Shown: in pieces, positions 8,007 through 15,927 of the stretch
Layout: the number at the start of each line of letters is the position of its first letter
Position numbering within the stretch: the first letter of the stretch is position 1
Assembly: GCA_934476545.1 (NCBI GenBank)
Contig: CAKSOB010000005.1
Span: 1 to 35,695 of the forward strand
DNA from: an uncultured Eubacteriales bacterium
GTDB taxonomy: Bacteria > Bacillota > Clostridia > Oscillospirales > Acutalibacteraceae
DNA length: 35,695 nucleotides
Direction of reading: 5' to 3'
The notes under the pieces: generated by a model
Told to the model about the DNA's origin: nothing
Seen by the model: the letters and a program-made list of their open reading frames with translations, nothing else
Database searches by the model: none
Program-made: the position numbers and the translations under genes

Positions 8007-8828
8007 TTAAGCGATGGGTAGCAGGTGAGGCTTCCGGTTTACATAGACGGTGAACTCGTCAAAGCCGGCATTTTTCAGAATATCCATAGCGGTTTCAATG
8101 CCGGAGCCTACATCCGCCCAACGGTGGGCATCGCTGCCCAGGGTGACGTATTTGCCGCCCAGTTCATGGAATCGCTTGACCACAATGGGGCAAGGCATGG
8201 TGGTACCGATTTTCTGCCGCAGACCGGAGACGTTCAGCTCCAGCGCCTTGTCCTGTCGAATCAGAGCGTTGAGGATGGAGTCGATGTGCTTCTCGTACAC
8301 CTCGTAGCTGACCTGAATATTATGCTCTCCCCGAATGTATCGGAGGGGGTAGGTCAGGTGCGCCAGAGAATCGAACATTCCCACCTCAATCAGTTCCAAC
8401 ACCTGCTCAAAGTATTGATCCAACAATGCCTGTACGTTGCAGTGGGCGTAGTCGATTTCATAGAAGTCCGGCATATTGGCAATGTTGTGGAGAGAGCCTA
8501 ACACAAAGTCAAACTCAAACTCCGAGAGCAGCCGTTGGGCAAGGAGCAGGTTTTGGGTGGCTTGTCCCACCTCAATGCCACGGTAAATCTGCATTTTGTC
8601 CTGGAACAGAATGGCAGCCTTTTGGGTTTCCAGTAAAGATTTCCGCACGCTGTCAAAGGCGCTGTCGCCCGAGGCGTCCTCGTAAAAATTGCACTCAAAG
8701 TGGTCGGTGATGGTAATGGTGTGCAAATCCATCCGCATGGCATTTTCACAAAGCATCATAACGGAATCGCAGCCGTCGAAGGAAGCGTCGCTATGTATAT
8801 GACAGTCGGAAATGTAACGGTACTTCAT
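8007..8828 (-). CDS. PHP-domain phosphatase, HisJ/HisK (histidinol-phosphatase) family
   Basis: A 273-residue metal-dependent phosphoesterase of the PHP superfamily. Metal ligands expected for the family are visible: DCHIHSD at the N-terminus, ITDHFE, RGIEVG, GSLHNI, SLAHLTYP and GSDAHRW. The closest named relatives hydrolyse histidinol phosphate in histidine synthesis, but no other his gene is in the window, so substrate is open. It is the first gene of a same-strand set (PHP, Lrp, aminotransferase, DUF362) with a 59-base gap to the Lrp gene. GAGG lies about 9 bases before the ATG. Confidence 0.88.
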   Translation of the reverse strand: MKYRYISDCHIHSDASFDGCDSVMMLCENAMRMDLHTITITDHFECNFYEDASGDSAFDSVRKSLLETQKAAILFQDKMQIYRGIEVGQATQNLLLAQRLLSEFEFDFVLGSLHNIANMPDFYEIDYAHCNVQALLDQYFEQVLELIEVGMFDSLAHLTYPLRYIRGEHNIQVSYEVYEKHIDSILNALIRQDKALELNVSGLRQKIGTTMPCPIVVKRFHELGGKYVTLGSDAHRWADVGSGIETAMDILKNAGFDEFTVYVNRKPHLLPIA

Positions 8829-8887
8829 AAAGTCTTTACCTCATTTTTCATTTTCGCAAAAAGCGTTCAAGTGTATTCTAAAGAAAA

Positions 8888-8896
8888 GTATATCAT
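8888..8896 (-). promoter_or_regulatory. Extended -10 promoter for the PHP-Lrp-aminotransferase unit
   Basis: On the minus strand TGATATACT matches TGnTATACT. The box 17 bases upstream is poor. It would give a leader of about 50 bases before the ATG at 8828. It lies divergent from the ACT-domain promoter. Confidence 0.5.
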
Positions 8897-9026
8897 AATT
8901 TCCACCGGATTGGTAGAGTAACTGCAATTTGCACAGGTGTTTCTGTAATGCTGACAAGGGAACGAGGTTTTGACAGGGATGTTTTAAGCAAATTCACAAT
9001 ATTATGAAAACAATCTTCCGCCAATC

Positions 9027-9055
9027 TTGACAATCGGCGGTTTTTGAAGGATAAT
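9027..9055 (+). promoter_or_regulatory. Sigma-A promoter for the ACT/UPF0210 operon
   Basis: TTGACA (9027-9032), 17-base spacer, GATAAT (9050-9055). The start point would be near 9062, 26 bases before the ATG. The -35 box sits inside a weak dyad CCGCC...GGCGG (9018-9040) followed by five T's, which could act as an operator or be incidental. Confidence 0.8.
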
Positions 9056-9087
9056 GAAACAGAAAATAGAATTTGGAGGTTTTCAAT

Positions 9088-9357
9088 ATGCGGGCAGTTA
9101 TTGCGGTTATTGGTAAAGATATGGTAGGCATTCTGGCAAACGTTTCTCAAAAATGTGCAGAGTACGGCATCAATGTTACAGAGGTAACACAGTCCGTTCT
9201 GCAGGATGTGTTTGCAATGATTATGATGGTAGACATGAGTAAGTCCACCGTTCCGGTTGCAACCCTTTCCGACGAGCTTTCTAAGATCGGCGACAAAATG
9301 GGTCTGAAGATCTATGTGATGCACGAGGACATTTTTAATTCCATGCACAAAATTTAA
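9088..9357 (+). CDS. ACT-domain protein, UPF0237 family
   Basis: An 89-residue stand-alone ACT domain. It begins MRAVIAVIGKDMVGILANVS, then CAEYGINVTEVTQSVL and FAMIMMVDMS, the usual beta-alpha-beta order of a small-ligand sensor. The start is the ATG at 9088 with TTGGAGGT about 6 bases upstream; an in-frame codon at 9073 overlaps that ribosome-binding site. It lies 17 bases before the UPF0210 gene, a conserved pairing in Bacillota, so it probably senses an amino acid or related ligand for that partner. The ligand is unknown. Confidence 0.92.
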   Translation: MRAVIAVIGKDMVGILANVSQKCAEYGINVTEVTQSVLQDVFAMIMMVDMSKSTVPVATLSDELSKIGDKMGLKIYVMHEDIFNSMHKI

Positions 9358-9374
9358 TCGGAGGGTCCGGAACA

Positions 9375-10733
9375 ATGATTAACTCAAGAGATATATTAGA
9401 AACGATCAATATGATCGAAAACGAGGATCTGGACATCCGTACCGTCACTATGGGTATTTCCCTGTTTGACTGCATGGATCCGGACATCAACAAGGCTTGT
9501 GATAAAGTCTATGACAAGATTTGCCGCTATGCAGGCAATCTGGTGCAAACCGGCGAGGATATCAGCAAGGAGTACGGTATTCCGATTATCAACAAGCGAA
9601 TCTCCGTTACGCCGATCGCTCTGATTGCCGCTGCCTGCAAGGGCGAGAATCCGGTTGCTTTTGCAAAGGCGCTGGATAGAGCGGCAAACACCACAGGTGT
9701 CAATTTCATCGGCGGTTACAGCGCGCTGGTACACAAGGGCTTCGGCCCCGGTGACGAGGCATTCTTGGACAGCATTCCGGAAGCTCTGGCAGAAACTAAC
9801 CTAGTTTGCTCTTCCGTAAACATCGGCAGCACCAAGGTTGGCATCAACATGGACGCTGTTCGCAAGATGGGCGAGATTGTTCGCAAGTCTGCGGAGTTGA
9901 CCGCTGACAGAGAGTGCATCGGCGCAGCAAAGCTGGTTGTGTTCTGTAACGCGCCGGAGGATAACCCATTCATGGCAGGCGCCTTCCACGGTCCCGGTGA
10001 GCCGGATTCCGTTATCAACGTTGGCGTATCCGGTCCGGGCGTTGTGCGTGCTGCACTGACCAAGGCAGACGGTTTGGACATCACACAGGTTGCCGACCTG
10101 ATTAAGAAAACCGCATTTAAGATTACCCGTATGGGCCAACTGGTTGCGCAAGAGGCTTCCAGAAGACTGGACGTACCGTTTGGTATCATCGACCTCTCTT
10201 TGGCTCCAACTCCGGCTGTGGGCGACTCTGTTGCTTACATCCTGGAAGAAATGGGTTTGGAAAGCTGCGGCGCACACGGCACCACCGCTGCACTGGCAAT
10301 GCTGAACGACGCTGTGAAAAAGGGCGGCGTAATGGCATCCTCCCACGTTGGCGGTCTGTCCGGCGCTTTCATTCCTGTTTCTGAGGATGCCGGTATGATT
10401 AAGGCTGCCAGAAGCGGCGCTCTGACCCTGAACAAGCTGGAAGCCATGACTGCTGTTTGCTCCGTTGGTTTGGACATGATTGTGATCCCAGGCGATACCA
10501 GTGCAGAGATCATCTCCGGTATTATCGCAGATGAAGCAGCCATTGGCATGGTAAACAGTAAGACCACAGCCGTTCGTGTGATCCCTGCTATCGGTAAGAA
10601 GCCGGGCGAGGAAATCGACTTCGGCGGTCTGTTGGGCTATGGTCCGATTATGGATGTAAATCGCAACGACCCCTCCAAGTTCATCCATAGAGGCGGACGT
10701 ATTCCGGCTCCGTTGCAGAGCCTTAAGAACTAG
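9375..10733 (+). CDS. UPF0210/DUF711 family protein (PFL-family fold)
   Basis: A 452-residue cytosolic protein of the UPF0210 family (PF05167), often labelled PFL family protein because the fold resembles pyruvate formate-lyase. Family stretches: ENEDLDIRTVTMGISLFDC at the N-terminus, NKRISVTPIALIAA, FIGGYSALVHKG, NVGVSGPGVVRAAL, APTPAVGDSVAYILEEMGLESCGAHG and VSEDAGMIKAA. It has no visible glycyl-radical motif, so classical PFL chemistry is not implied. CGGAGGG sits about 9 bases before the ATG, and a terminator follows 31 bases after the stop. The reaction is unknown. Ligand control by the ACT protein upstream is inference. Confidence 0.93.
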   Translation: MINSRDILETINMIENEDLDIRTVTMGISLFDCMDPDINKACDKVYDKICRYAGNLVQTGEDISKEYGIPIINKRISVTPIALIAAACKGENPVAFAKALDRAANTTGVNFIGGYSALVHKGFGPGDEAFLDSIPEALAETNLVCSSVNIGSTKVGINMDAVRKMGEIVRKSAELTADRECIGAAKLVVFCNAPEDNPFMAGAFHGPGEPDSVINVGVSGPGVVRAALTKADGLDITQVADLIKKTAFKITRMGQLVAQEASRRLDVPFGIIDLSLAPTPAVGDSVAYILEEMGLESCGAHGTTAALAMLNDAVKKGGVMASSHVGGLSGAFIPVSEDAGMIKAARSGALTLNKLEAMTAVCSVGLDMIVIPGDTSAEIISGIIADEAAIGMVNSKTTAVRVIPAIGKKPGEEIDFGGLLGYGPIMDVNRNDPSKFIHRGGRIPAPLQSLKN

Positions 10734-10764
10734 CTCTCCTTTTGTAATTTTCTATATAGAGAAA

Positions 10765-10796
10765 AAGCACGCTCCCATTTCGGAGGGTGCTTTTTT
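10765..10796 (+). terminator. Terminator after the UPF0210 gene
   Basis: AAGCAC-G-CTCC pairs with GGAG-G-GTGCTT (one mismatch), followed by a run of T's to 10796. Confidence 0.85.
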
Positions 10797-10814
10797 GTTG
10801 CCTGTTTCTGCATT

Positions 10815-10843
10815 TTGGCAGGGGACAAGCATATAAATATAGT
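10815..10843 (+). promoter_or_regulatory. Promoter in the region before the V-ATPase operon
   Basis: TTGGCA (10815-10820), 17-base spacer, TATAGT (10838-10843). The predicted start near 10850 is only a few bases before the ATG of a 51-codon frame. It could also drive a small RNA. Confidence 0.5.
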
Positions 10844-10857
10844 ATGATTCCTATTAT

Positions 10858-11013
10858 ATGGGAGAATTTTTTGGGAAGAAAATCAATCCGGGACCTGTTA
10901 TTTCGTTCGCAGGAATCGTTATTTTCTTCACAATAGCAAGAATGGATAAAATACACAAAAGTTATAAACAAATTAGAGCTGAAATCACCATTCGTATGAT
11001 TTGTCAAGGCTAA
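10858..11013 (+). CDS. Possible 51-residue one-helix membrane protein
   Basis: The frame starts MGEFFGKKINPG, has a hydrophobic run PVISFAGIVIFFTIA (about residues 13-27), and ends in a basic tail. A good promoter match sits just upstream, but the ATG would be almost leaderless and there is no Shine-Dalgarno. I do not recognise a family. The A+T-rich composition differs from neighbouring genes. It may be noise, or the transcript may be a non-coding RNA. Confidence 0.25.
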   Translation: MGEFFGKKINPGPVISFAGIVIFFTIARMDKIHKSYKQIRAEITIRMICQG

Positions 11014-11061
11014 AATATATAATTTTTATGAATTTATTGCGAAATAAAATGGAAAACACCC

Positions 11062-11090
11062 TTGATTTCAGAACGGTTCTTTGATATATT
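11062..11090 (+). promoter_or_regulatory. Probable main promoter of the V-ATPase operon
   Basis: TTGATT (11062-11067), 17-base spacer, TATATT (11085-11090). The start would be near 11097, giving an unusually long leader of about 440 bases before the first ATPase gene. Confidence 0.6.
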
Positions 11091-11096
11091 ATAACT

Positions 11097-11539
11097 GTAT
11101 TGTTATAGCGTGGGTTTATGCGGAGATTTATCGAAATTTTACAATTCCGAATCCGTTCGGTTTTTTCAGATTTTGACAAATTCACCAACGAAATCCACCC
11201 TTTCAATAAATGTGATTTGATGCGGGGTTTTGGGAAGTTTCTCAATGCATCGGGTCATCGGCATGATTGGAAGCACAATACATCTTTATCATCAAGGGGG
11301 TGCTGTTCTGTAACTGCAGTTCTATTATGGTCATGCCATGGACGACCGGTTTCGTCGGCAATTCGGCAAAGCGGCTTCTCGCCGGAGCGCTGGAGAAATG
11401 GTTATGGCTGGCCAGAACCAATTGCATTCCTAAGTTACATAGCAGGATGCTCATGGTGGTGGCGGTGTACATTGTGTATGCCGAACAGCCACAATTCAAA
11501 GCTCAATGAAATTGTTGCATTAAAGGAGGTGCGGTCAAG
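11097..11539 (+). other. Long unassigned leader before the V-ATPase genes
   Basis: There is no recognised gene in this stretch. The first part (to about 11225) is A+T-rich and contains a terminator-like hairpin CCGAA-TCCG-TTCGG followed by six T's (11147-11166). That could cut off transcripts after about 60-70 bases and act as an attenuator. The second part (about 11225-11520) is clearly richer in G+C and can fold locally, for example CGGC-TTCTC-GCCG. It is open in two plus-strand frames and one minus-strand frame over long stretches, none with a convincing start. One plus frame (11267-11509) ends with a hydrophobic stretch and stops 30 bases before the next gene. Confidence 0.5.
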
Positions 11540-11851
11540 GTGCAGGACATAGTCAAACAAATCGTTGATATGGACCGTAAAGCCAGAGAAGCGACCGAAG
11601 CGATTAACAAGGAGCGTGTAAACTCCGAACGTGAAGTTGCTGAACGCCGTGTAGCATTGCGTGCGGAATATCTGGAAGACGCCAGAAAGACCATTCCGCA
11701 GAACGTTTCCGCGGAAAAACAAGCCGCTCAGGACAAATGGGAGATTGTTGAGAGAAAGAACACGAATCTGTCACAGCAGCTGGATGAGCTTTACAGCAGA
11801 AAGTGTGACGAGTGGGTCAAAACAATCGTCGCAAAAGTGATAGGGGAGTGA
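11540..11851 (+). CDS. V-type ATPase peripheral-stalk coiled-coil subunit (H/G-like)
   Basis: A 103-residue, highly charged, almost fully helical protein (MQDIVKQIVDMDRKAREATE onward, with repeated R/E/K and AERRVALRAEYLEDARK). This is the size, composition and position expected of the AhaH/NtpG-like stalk subunit that pairs with subunit E. It starts with GTG at 11540, about 10 bases after the strong AAGGAGG (11523-11529). The stop is 4 bases before the subunit C start. Sequence identity among these subunits is low, so the call rests on length, coiled-coil character and operon position. Confidence 0.75.
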   Translation: MQDIVKQIVDMDRKAREATEAINKERVNSEREVAERRVALRAEYLEDARKTIPQNVSAEKQAAQDKWEIVERKNTNLSQQLDELYSRKCDEWVKTIVAKVIGE

Positions 11852-11855
11852 TTCG

Positions 11856-12905
11856 ATGCTTTCCAGTCTGTCTTCCAACGCTGTTTTGGCAAGAGCGAGA
11901 ACCAGATTCGGTAGAAGGCTCACCGAGCAAAACTTCAATGACTTGCTAGTTTGTAAGTCCACCCAAGAAGTTGCCTACTATCTGAAGAATCGTACTTACT
12001 ACAACAGCATTCTGGCTGACGTGAGTGAAAATGAGGTCACTCGTGCCCAGCTGGAAGTTTTACTCAAGCAAAGCCTCTTTGAGGACTGCGCTTCTCTGGG
12101 CAGATATGGCTCATCGGTTGGTGAGCATATGTCTGAATACCTGATTCGGCGCAGTGAGATCGAGCAGATCATGCACAGTCTTATCGTATTGAATTCCGGC
12201 AAGACCGATGGTTATACGGTGTATATGCCGGAATATCTCTTGTCCCGGACAAAGATTGATGTGGAAGCATTGGGTCACATGAAGACCTTCAACGATCTGC
12301 TCAAGGCCCTTGCGAACACTCCATATCGCAAGATTGTGGAGTCGTTCAAACCAGAAGACGGAGAGTTGCTGGATTACACCGGAATTGAGAACGCCCTGTA
12401 TACTTACCTTTATAAGGATACCTTCCGTATGATTAGTAAGTATTACAAGGGAGAAGCCGCTGCTCAGCTCCGTGAGATCTTTAACTCTTACCTTGATTTG
12501 GACAACTACGTTCGAATCGTCAGAATGAAAACATTCTACAAGGCGCCGCCGGAGGCAATCCGTGGTGCGCTCCTGCCCTTCTCCACCATTAAAAAGGACT
12601 TTATGGAGAAGCTGATCAAAGCCAGAGATATTCAGGAAGTTCAGGAAATCATGGCTAAGACCAGACCCGGCAAACGCTACCTGAAGAATCAGGAGCAATT
12701 TGAAGAGGATATTCCAATGAAGACGCAGTATGACATCTGCCGTCACAATATCCACTTCTCCACCCACGCAAGCGTGGTCATGTTATCCTATATCTTTGTA
12801 AAGCAAGCAGAAATTTCGGACATCACCAATATCTTGGAGGGTATCCGTTATGAGCTGCCTGCAAGCAAGATCGCAAAATTACTTACCATCGTCAATTTTC
12901 AATGA
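11856..12905 (+). CDS. ntpC: V-type ATPase subunit C (central-stalk socket, AC39/d family)
   Basis: A 349-residue soluble subunit that joins the central rotor stalk (D/F) to the membrane K ring. The protein begins SSNAVLARARTRFGRRL, with short leucine-rich repeats such as TQEVAYYLKNRTYYNSIL and YLDLDNYVRIVRMKTFY that are typical of the vATP-synt_AC39 family, which is built of three similar helical bundles. GGGGAG sits 7 bases before the ATG. It lies between the stalk gene and subunit I, a slightly unusual order compared with operons that begin with I and K. Confidence 0.92.
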   Translation: MLSSLSSNAVLARARTRFGRRLTEQNFNDLLVCKSTQEVAYYLKNRTYYNSILADVSENEVTRAQLEVLLKQSLFEDCASLGRYGSSVGEHMSEYLIRRSEIEQIMHSLIVLNSGKTDGYTVYMPEYLLSRTKIDVEALGHMKTFNDLLKALANTPYRKIVESFKPEDGELLDYTGIENALYTYLYKDTFRMISKYYKGEAAAQLREIFNSYLDLDNYVRIVRMKTFYKAPPEAIRGALLPFSTIKKDFMEKLIKARDIQEVQEIMAKTRPGKRYLKNQEQFEEDIPMKTQYDICRHNIHFSTHASVVMLSYIFVKQAEISDITNILEGIRYELPASKIAKLLTIVNFQ

Positions 12906-12922
12906 AAGGAAGTGTCGATTAA

Positions 12923-14923
12923 TTGGCTGTCGTAAAGCTGAAAGAAGTAAGTATTATTGGCAAGCTGGCTGATATTGACGGCGTAGCAACTGTCTGCGGC
13001 AGATCTGGTGTATTCCACGCAGATGACGCTATGATGCAATATGGCGACACACCGGACTTCACAGCATTTAGTGAAGAAAATCCGTACACTGAACCCCTCC
13101 AGACATTGAGAGATGCTTTGACCAAAGCAGGCAAAGAGGTCACTCTGCTCAGCGAGAAGGAGTCCAAGAACATTCACATGAGCGCGGACGAAGCAATCGC
13201 TTACGCAAAGGACATCACTGCTAAGCTCAAGGAGTGGGAAGCAAGCAAGTCTCAGGCTGAACTGAAGAAGGCTGAGTATGAGGAGTCTATGGAGGCTATG
13301 GGCCACTTTGTTGGTTTGAACCTCGATCTGGACGAAATCGGTGCTTGTGAGTATGTTAACGTGAGATTTGGTTCCTTGCCAAAAGAAAACTTAGAAAAAC
13401 TCAACGCATACAAAGAAAATCCAAACGTGATTTTCACCCCTTGCACAGCAGACGAAACTCGCCAATGGGGTCTCTACTTCGCTCCTGCCGCTAACGCAAG
13501 CGACGTAGACCGCATCTTCTCCGGTCTGAAGTTCCAGAAGGTTACTCTGGAAACCATGACAGGTAAGCCGGAGGACACTGTTGCTGACCTGCGCCAGAAG
13601 AGAGATGCTGAATCTCAGATCATCGCTCAGGCAGAGGCAAGCACAGAGGCACTGTGGAATGCAGAACGTGCGAAGCTCCAGCAGGTTTACACACTGTTGG
13701 CTGAAAAGAACGTTTACTACAACGCAATTTGCCGCAGCGCAGCAAGATACGAAGACAACTTCGTACTCATCGGCTGGATTCCGAAGGATGCAGAAGCAAA
13801 CCTGAAGAAAGAACTCAGCCAGTTCAAGCTGATTGAACTCAGCTTCAAGGGCGGCAAGGAAGTCGCTAAGCACAACCCACCTGTAAAGCTGCACAATATC
13901 CCGATTTTCAGAGGATTTGAGTTCTTTACAAAAATGTATGGCGTACCGGGTCCGGAAGATATCGACCCAACACCATTCGTTGCTATCATGTACACCATCC
14001 TGTTCGGCATCATGTTCGGTGATGTTGGTCAAGGTTTCTTCATTTCCGTTATCGGCTTCTGCCTCATGTGGCTCAAGATGAAGATGCAAATCGGCCGTGT
14101 TCTTCTTCACTGCGGTATCAGTTCTATGATATTCGGCTTCTTCTACGGCTCGGTCTTCGGCTTTGAGACATGGTTGAACCCAGTACACCATGCAATGGGT
14201 ATTGACTTCAACCACCACGCAGGCAAGTTCATTGAAGTAATGTCTGCGGATACTTCTCCGTACATCATTTACTTCACAATGGGCCTTGGCGTTCTCATGA
14301 TCGTTATCACACAGATCATGAACATCATCCTGAAGTTCCGTCATGGTCATATCGGCCAGGCTATCTTCAGCACAAACGGTATTGCAGGTATGGCTTTCTA
14401 CATCGGCTTGGCTGGTGTTCTGGCTAACCTGATCGTTGGTGACCTGTGCACTTACATCGGTTTCAACGGCTTCAGCCTTCCATGGCTCCTTGGCATGGTT
14501 CTGGCTCCGTTGGTACTCATCTTCTTCCAGGAGCCAATGGCTGAGGTATTCGAAGGTCATGGCTTCCACCTGGAAGGCGGCGTGGGCAACTTCATCATGC
14601 AGAACATCTTTGAGATCATCGTTCTGGCTATCGAGACCATGTCCACAATCATGTCCTTCCTGCGTGTTGGTGCGTTCGTTCTGGTTCACGCCGGTATGAT
14701 GCAGGTTGTATTCAGCCTGGCAACTGTATTCGGCGGCGACGGCGGCGTGATCTACTGGATCATCGTTGTAATCGGTAACGGCGTTATCACCGCTCTTGAG
14801 GCCCTGCTGGTATGTATTCAGGTTCTCAGACTCAACTACTACGAACTGTTCAGCCGCTTCTATGCAGGTGACGGCCGTGAGTACACTCCGGTTGTTGCTT
14901 CTGAAATGATGGAAGTTAGATAA
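12923..14923 (+). CDS. ntpI: V-type ATPase membrane subunit I (stator a subunit)
   Basis: A 666-residue stator subunit with half-channels for ion transfer. The cytosolic arm (about residues 1-330, with coiled-coil segments) precedes a membrane domain of about seven to eight helices. Family marks are FRGFEFFTKMYGVPGPEDIDP-type entry into the membrane part, FGIMFGDVGQGFFIS, GSVFGFE, FLRVGAFVLVHAGMMQ and a C-terminal LEALLVCIQVLRLNYYELFS carrying the essential arginine (R in QVLRL). It starts with TTG (12923), about 10 bases after AAGGAAG. Its codons GTT, GCT and GGT are frequent, as in highly expressed genes. Confidence 0.96.
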   Translation: MAVVKLKEVSIIGKLADIDGVATVCGRSGVFHADDAMMQYGDTPDFTAFSEENPYTEPLQTLRDALTKAGKEVTLLSEKESKNIHMSADEAIAYAKDITAKLKEWEASKSQAELKKAEYEESMEAMGHFVGLNLDLDEIGACEYVNVRFGSLPKENLEKLNAYKENPNVIFTPCTADETRQWGLYFAPAANASDVDRIFSGLKFQKVTLETMTGKPEDTVADLRQKRDAESQIIAQAEASTEALWNAERAKLQQVYTLLAEKNVYYNAICRSAARYEDNFVLIGWIPKDAEANLKKELSQFKLIELSFKGGKEVAKHNPPVKLHNIPIFRGFEFFTKMYGVPGPEDIDPTPFVAIMYTILFGIMFGDVGQGFFISVIGFCLMWLKMKMQIGRVLLHCGISSMIFGFFYGSVFGFETWLNPVHHAMGIDFNHHAGKFIEVMSADTSPYIIYFTMGLGVLMIVITQIMNIILKFRHGHIGQAIFSTNGIAGMAFYIGLAGVLANLIVGDLCTYIGFNGFSLPWLLGMVLAPLVLIFFQEPMAEVFEGHGFHLEGGVGNFIMQNIFEIIVLAIETMSTIMSFLRVGAFVLVHAGMMQVVFSLATVFGGDGGVIYWIIVVIGNGVITALEALLVCIQVLRLNYYELFSRFYAGDGREYTPVVASEMMEVR

Positions 14924-15024
14924 TCGAACATCCGTAGTTTTTGAACAAACAAATTTAAAACAAAGCATAAGCAAAAATAAAAAGTTTAGTTTTATTATTT
15001 TTATTGATTTTGGAGGAAAATATT

Positions 15025-15483
15025 ATGACTTACGTACTTATTGCTCTGCCAATTATCGCTCTCGCAGCTTCCGTATTCTTCGGCATTAAGGCATTCAAAA
15101 ACGGCAAGAAATCCCGTGGCATCGTTGTTAAGCAGCTGCTGGCATTCATGGCTATCGCAGTTGTTACATTCGCAGTACCAATGGTAGCTTCCGCTGCTGA
15201 GGGTGGTTCCGCTGCTCAGACTGAGCACATCACAATCACTGAGGACGGCACAGTTGCTCGTTCTTCCGACGGTCTCGGCCTGATCGCTGCTGGTATGGTA
15301 ACAGGTATCTCCGGTATCGGCGGTGGTATCGCTGTTGCTGCTGCTGCTCCTGCTGCTATCGGCGCAACTGCTGAGGATCCTAAGGCATTCGGTAAGTCCC
15401 TGATCTTCGTTGCTCTGGGTGAAGGTGTTGCTCTGTACGGTCTGTTGATCTCCATCCTGATCCTGGCTAAGGTTGGCGTTTGA
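15025..15483 (+). CDS. ntpK: V-type ATPase rotor-ring subunit K (c subunit)
   Basis: A 152-residue membrane proteolipid of the rotor ring. Helices lie at about residues 3-21, 37-57, 84-112 and 123-148. A polar, acidic loop (58-82) separates the two hairpins. The second hairpin carries the ion-binding glutamate E133 in VALGEGVALYGL; the first has no equivalent acid, as in other four-helix K subunits. The ATG at 15025 follows GGAGG (15012-15016). The preceding 100 bases are very A/T-rich, which may raise translation of a subunit needed in about ten copies. The upstream in-frame codon at 15004 is rejected because it precedes the ribosome-binding site. Confidence 0.94.
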   Translation: MTYVLIALPIIALAASVFFGIKAFKNGKKSRGIVVKQLLAFMAIAVVTFAVPMVASAAEGGSAAQTEHITITEDGTVARSSDGLGLIAAGMVTGISGIGGGIAVAAAAPAAIGATAEDPKAFGKSLIFVALGEGVALYGLLISILILAKVGV

Positions 15484-15500
15484 TTCGATTCTTCGCTTCA

Positions 15501-15540
15501 AAAACAATCTTACGCACAAACGTAAAAACATCCTTGTTTT
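15501..15540 (+). other. Intercistronic stem-loop after the K gene
   Basis: AAAACAA (15501-15507) pairs with TTGTTTT (15534-15540), enclosing a second stem TTACG/CGTAA (15510-15514 with 15521-15525). There is no usable T run after it. It is better read as a structure that could protect the 3' end of K mRNA, raising K output relative to the other subunits, than as a terminator. Confidence 0.5.
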
Positions 15541-15567
15541 ACAGTTTAAAGAAAGCAGGTGGCATCA

Positions 15568-15879
15568 ATGCGCTTTTATTTAATAAGCGATAATGAGGAC
15601 ACCCTGGTTGGAATGCGTCTTGCCGGCATTGACGGTGTGATGGTTTCCAACGAAACAGACGCACTTCAGGAACTGAACAAAGCCATGAAACGTGTGCAAG
15701 ACGTTGCGGTAGTTTTGATTACCCAAAACGTTGTAGACATGATTCCGGAAGTTGTTTATAACCTGAAGATGAACTGCAAGCGTCCTCTTATTGTCGAAGT
15801 CCCTGATAGGAACGGCAATGGTCGCACAAAAGATGCTATCACCCGTTATGTCCGTGAGGCAGTCGGGATTAAGATTTAG
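15568..15879 (+). CDS. ntpG: V-type ATPase subunit F (central stalk)
   Basis: A 103-residue protein that binds subunit D in the rotor shaft. It has the Rossmann-like family pattern: MRFYLISDNEDTLVGMRLAGI, VAVVLITQNVVDMIPE, RPLIVEVPDR and an amphipathic C-terminal helix. The ATG at 15568 is preferred to the in-frame GTG at 15559, because AGCAGGTGG lies just before the ATG and family members begin at this point. In the Enterococcus naming this subunit is NtpG; other schemes call it AtpF. Confidence 0.9.
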   Translation: MRFYLISDNEDTLVGMRLAGIDGVMVSNETDALQELNKAMKRVQDVAVVLITQNVVDMIPEVVYNLKMNCKRPLIVEVPDRNGNGRTKDAITRYVREAVGIKI

Positions 15880-15927
15880 TTTCTATTTTCAGTTTTGGTC
15901 GCTTAGGCGGCGGAACGGGGGTTAATA

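Noticed and set aside
9018..9045. CCGCC...GGCGG followed by five T's as a terminator before the ACT-domain gene
   Set aside because: The stem is only 5 bp with a 13-base loop, and the -35 box of a consensus promoter lies inside it, so it is upstream of the transcript start.
11242..11499. An 85-codon minus-strand frame opposite the V-ATPase leader
   Set aside because: No family recognised and no promoter or ribosome-binding site on that strand; probably a shadow of base composition.
11118..11552. A 144-codon plus-strand frame spanning the V-ATPase leader
   Set aside because: It has no good ribosome-binding site, its product has an unnatural Trp/Cys/Ser-rich stretch, it runs through a terminator-like hairpin, and it overlaps the first ATPase gene out of frame.
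13391..14974. A 527-codon minus-strand open frame opposite ntpI
   Set aside because: Shadow frame of a conserved membrane gene, with a His/Asp-rich product typical of antisense translation.
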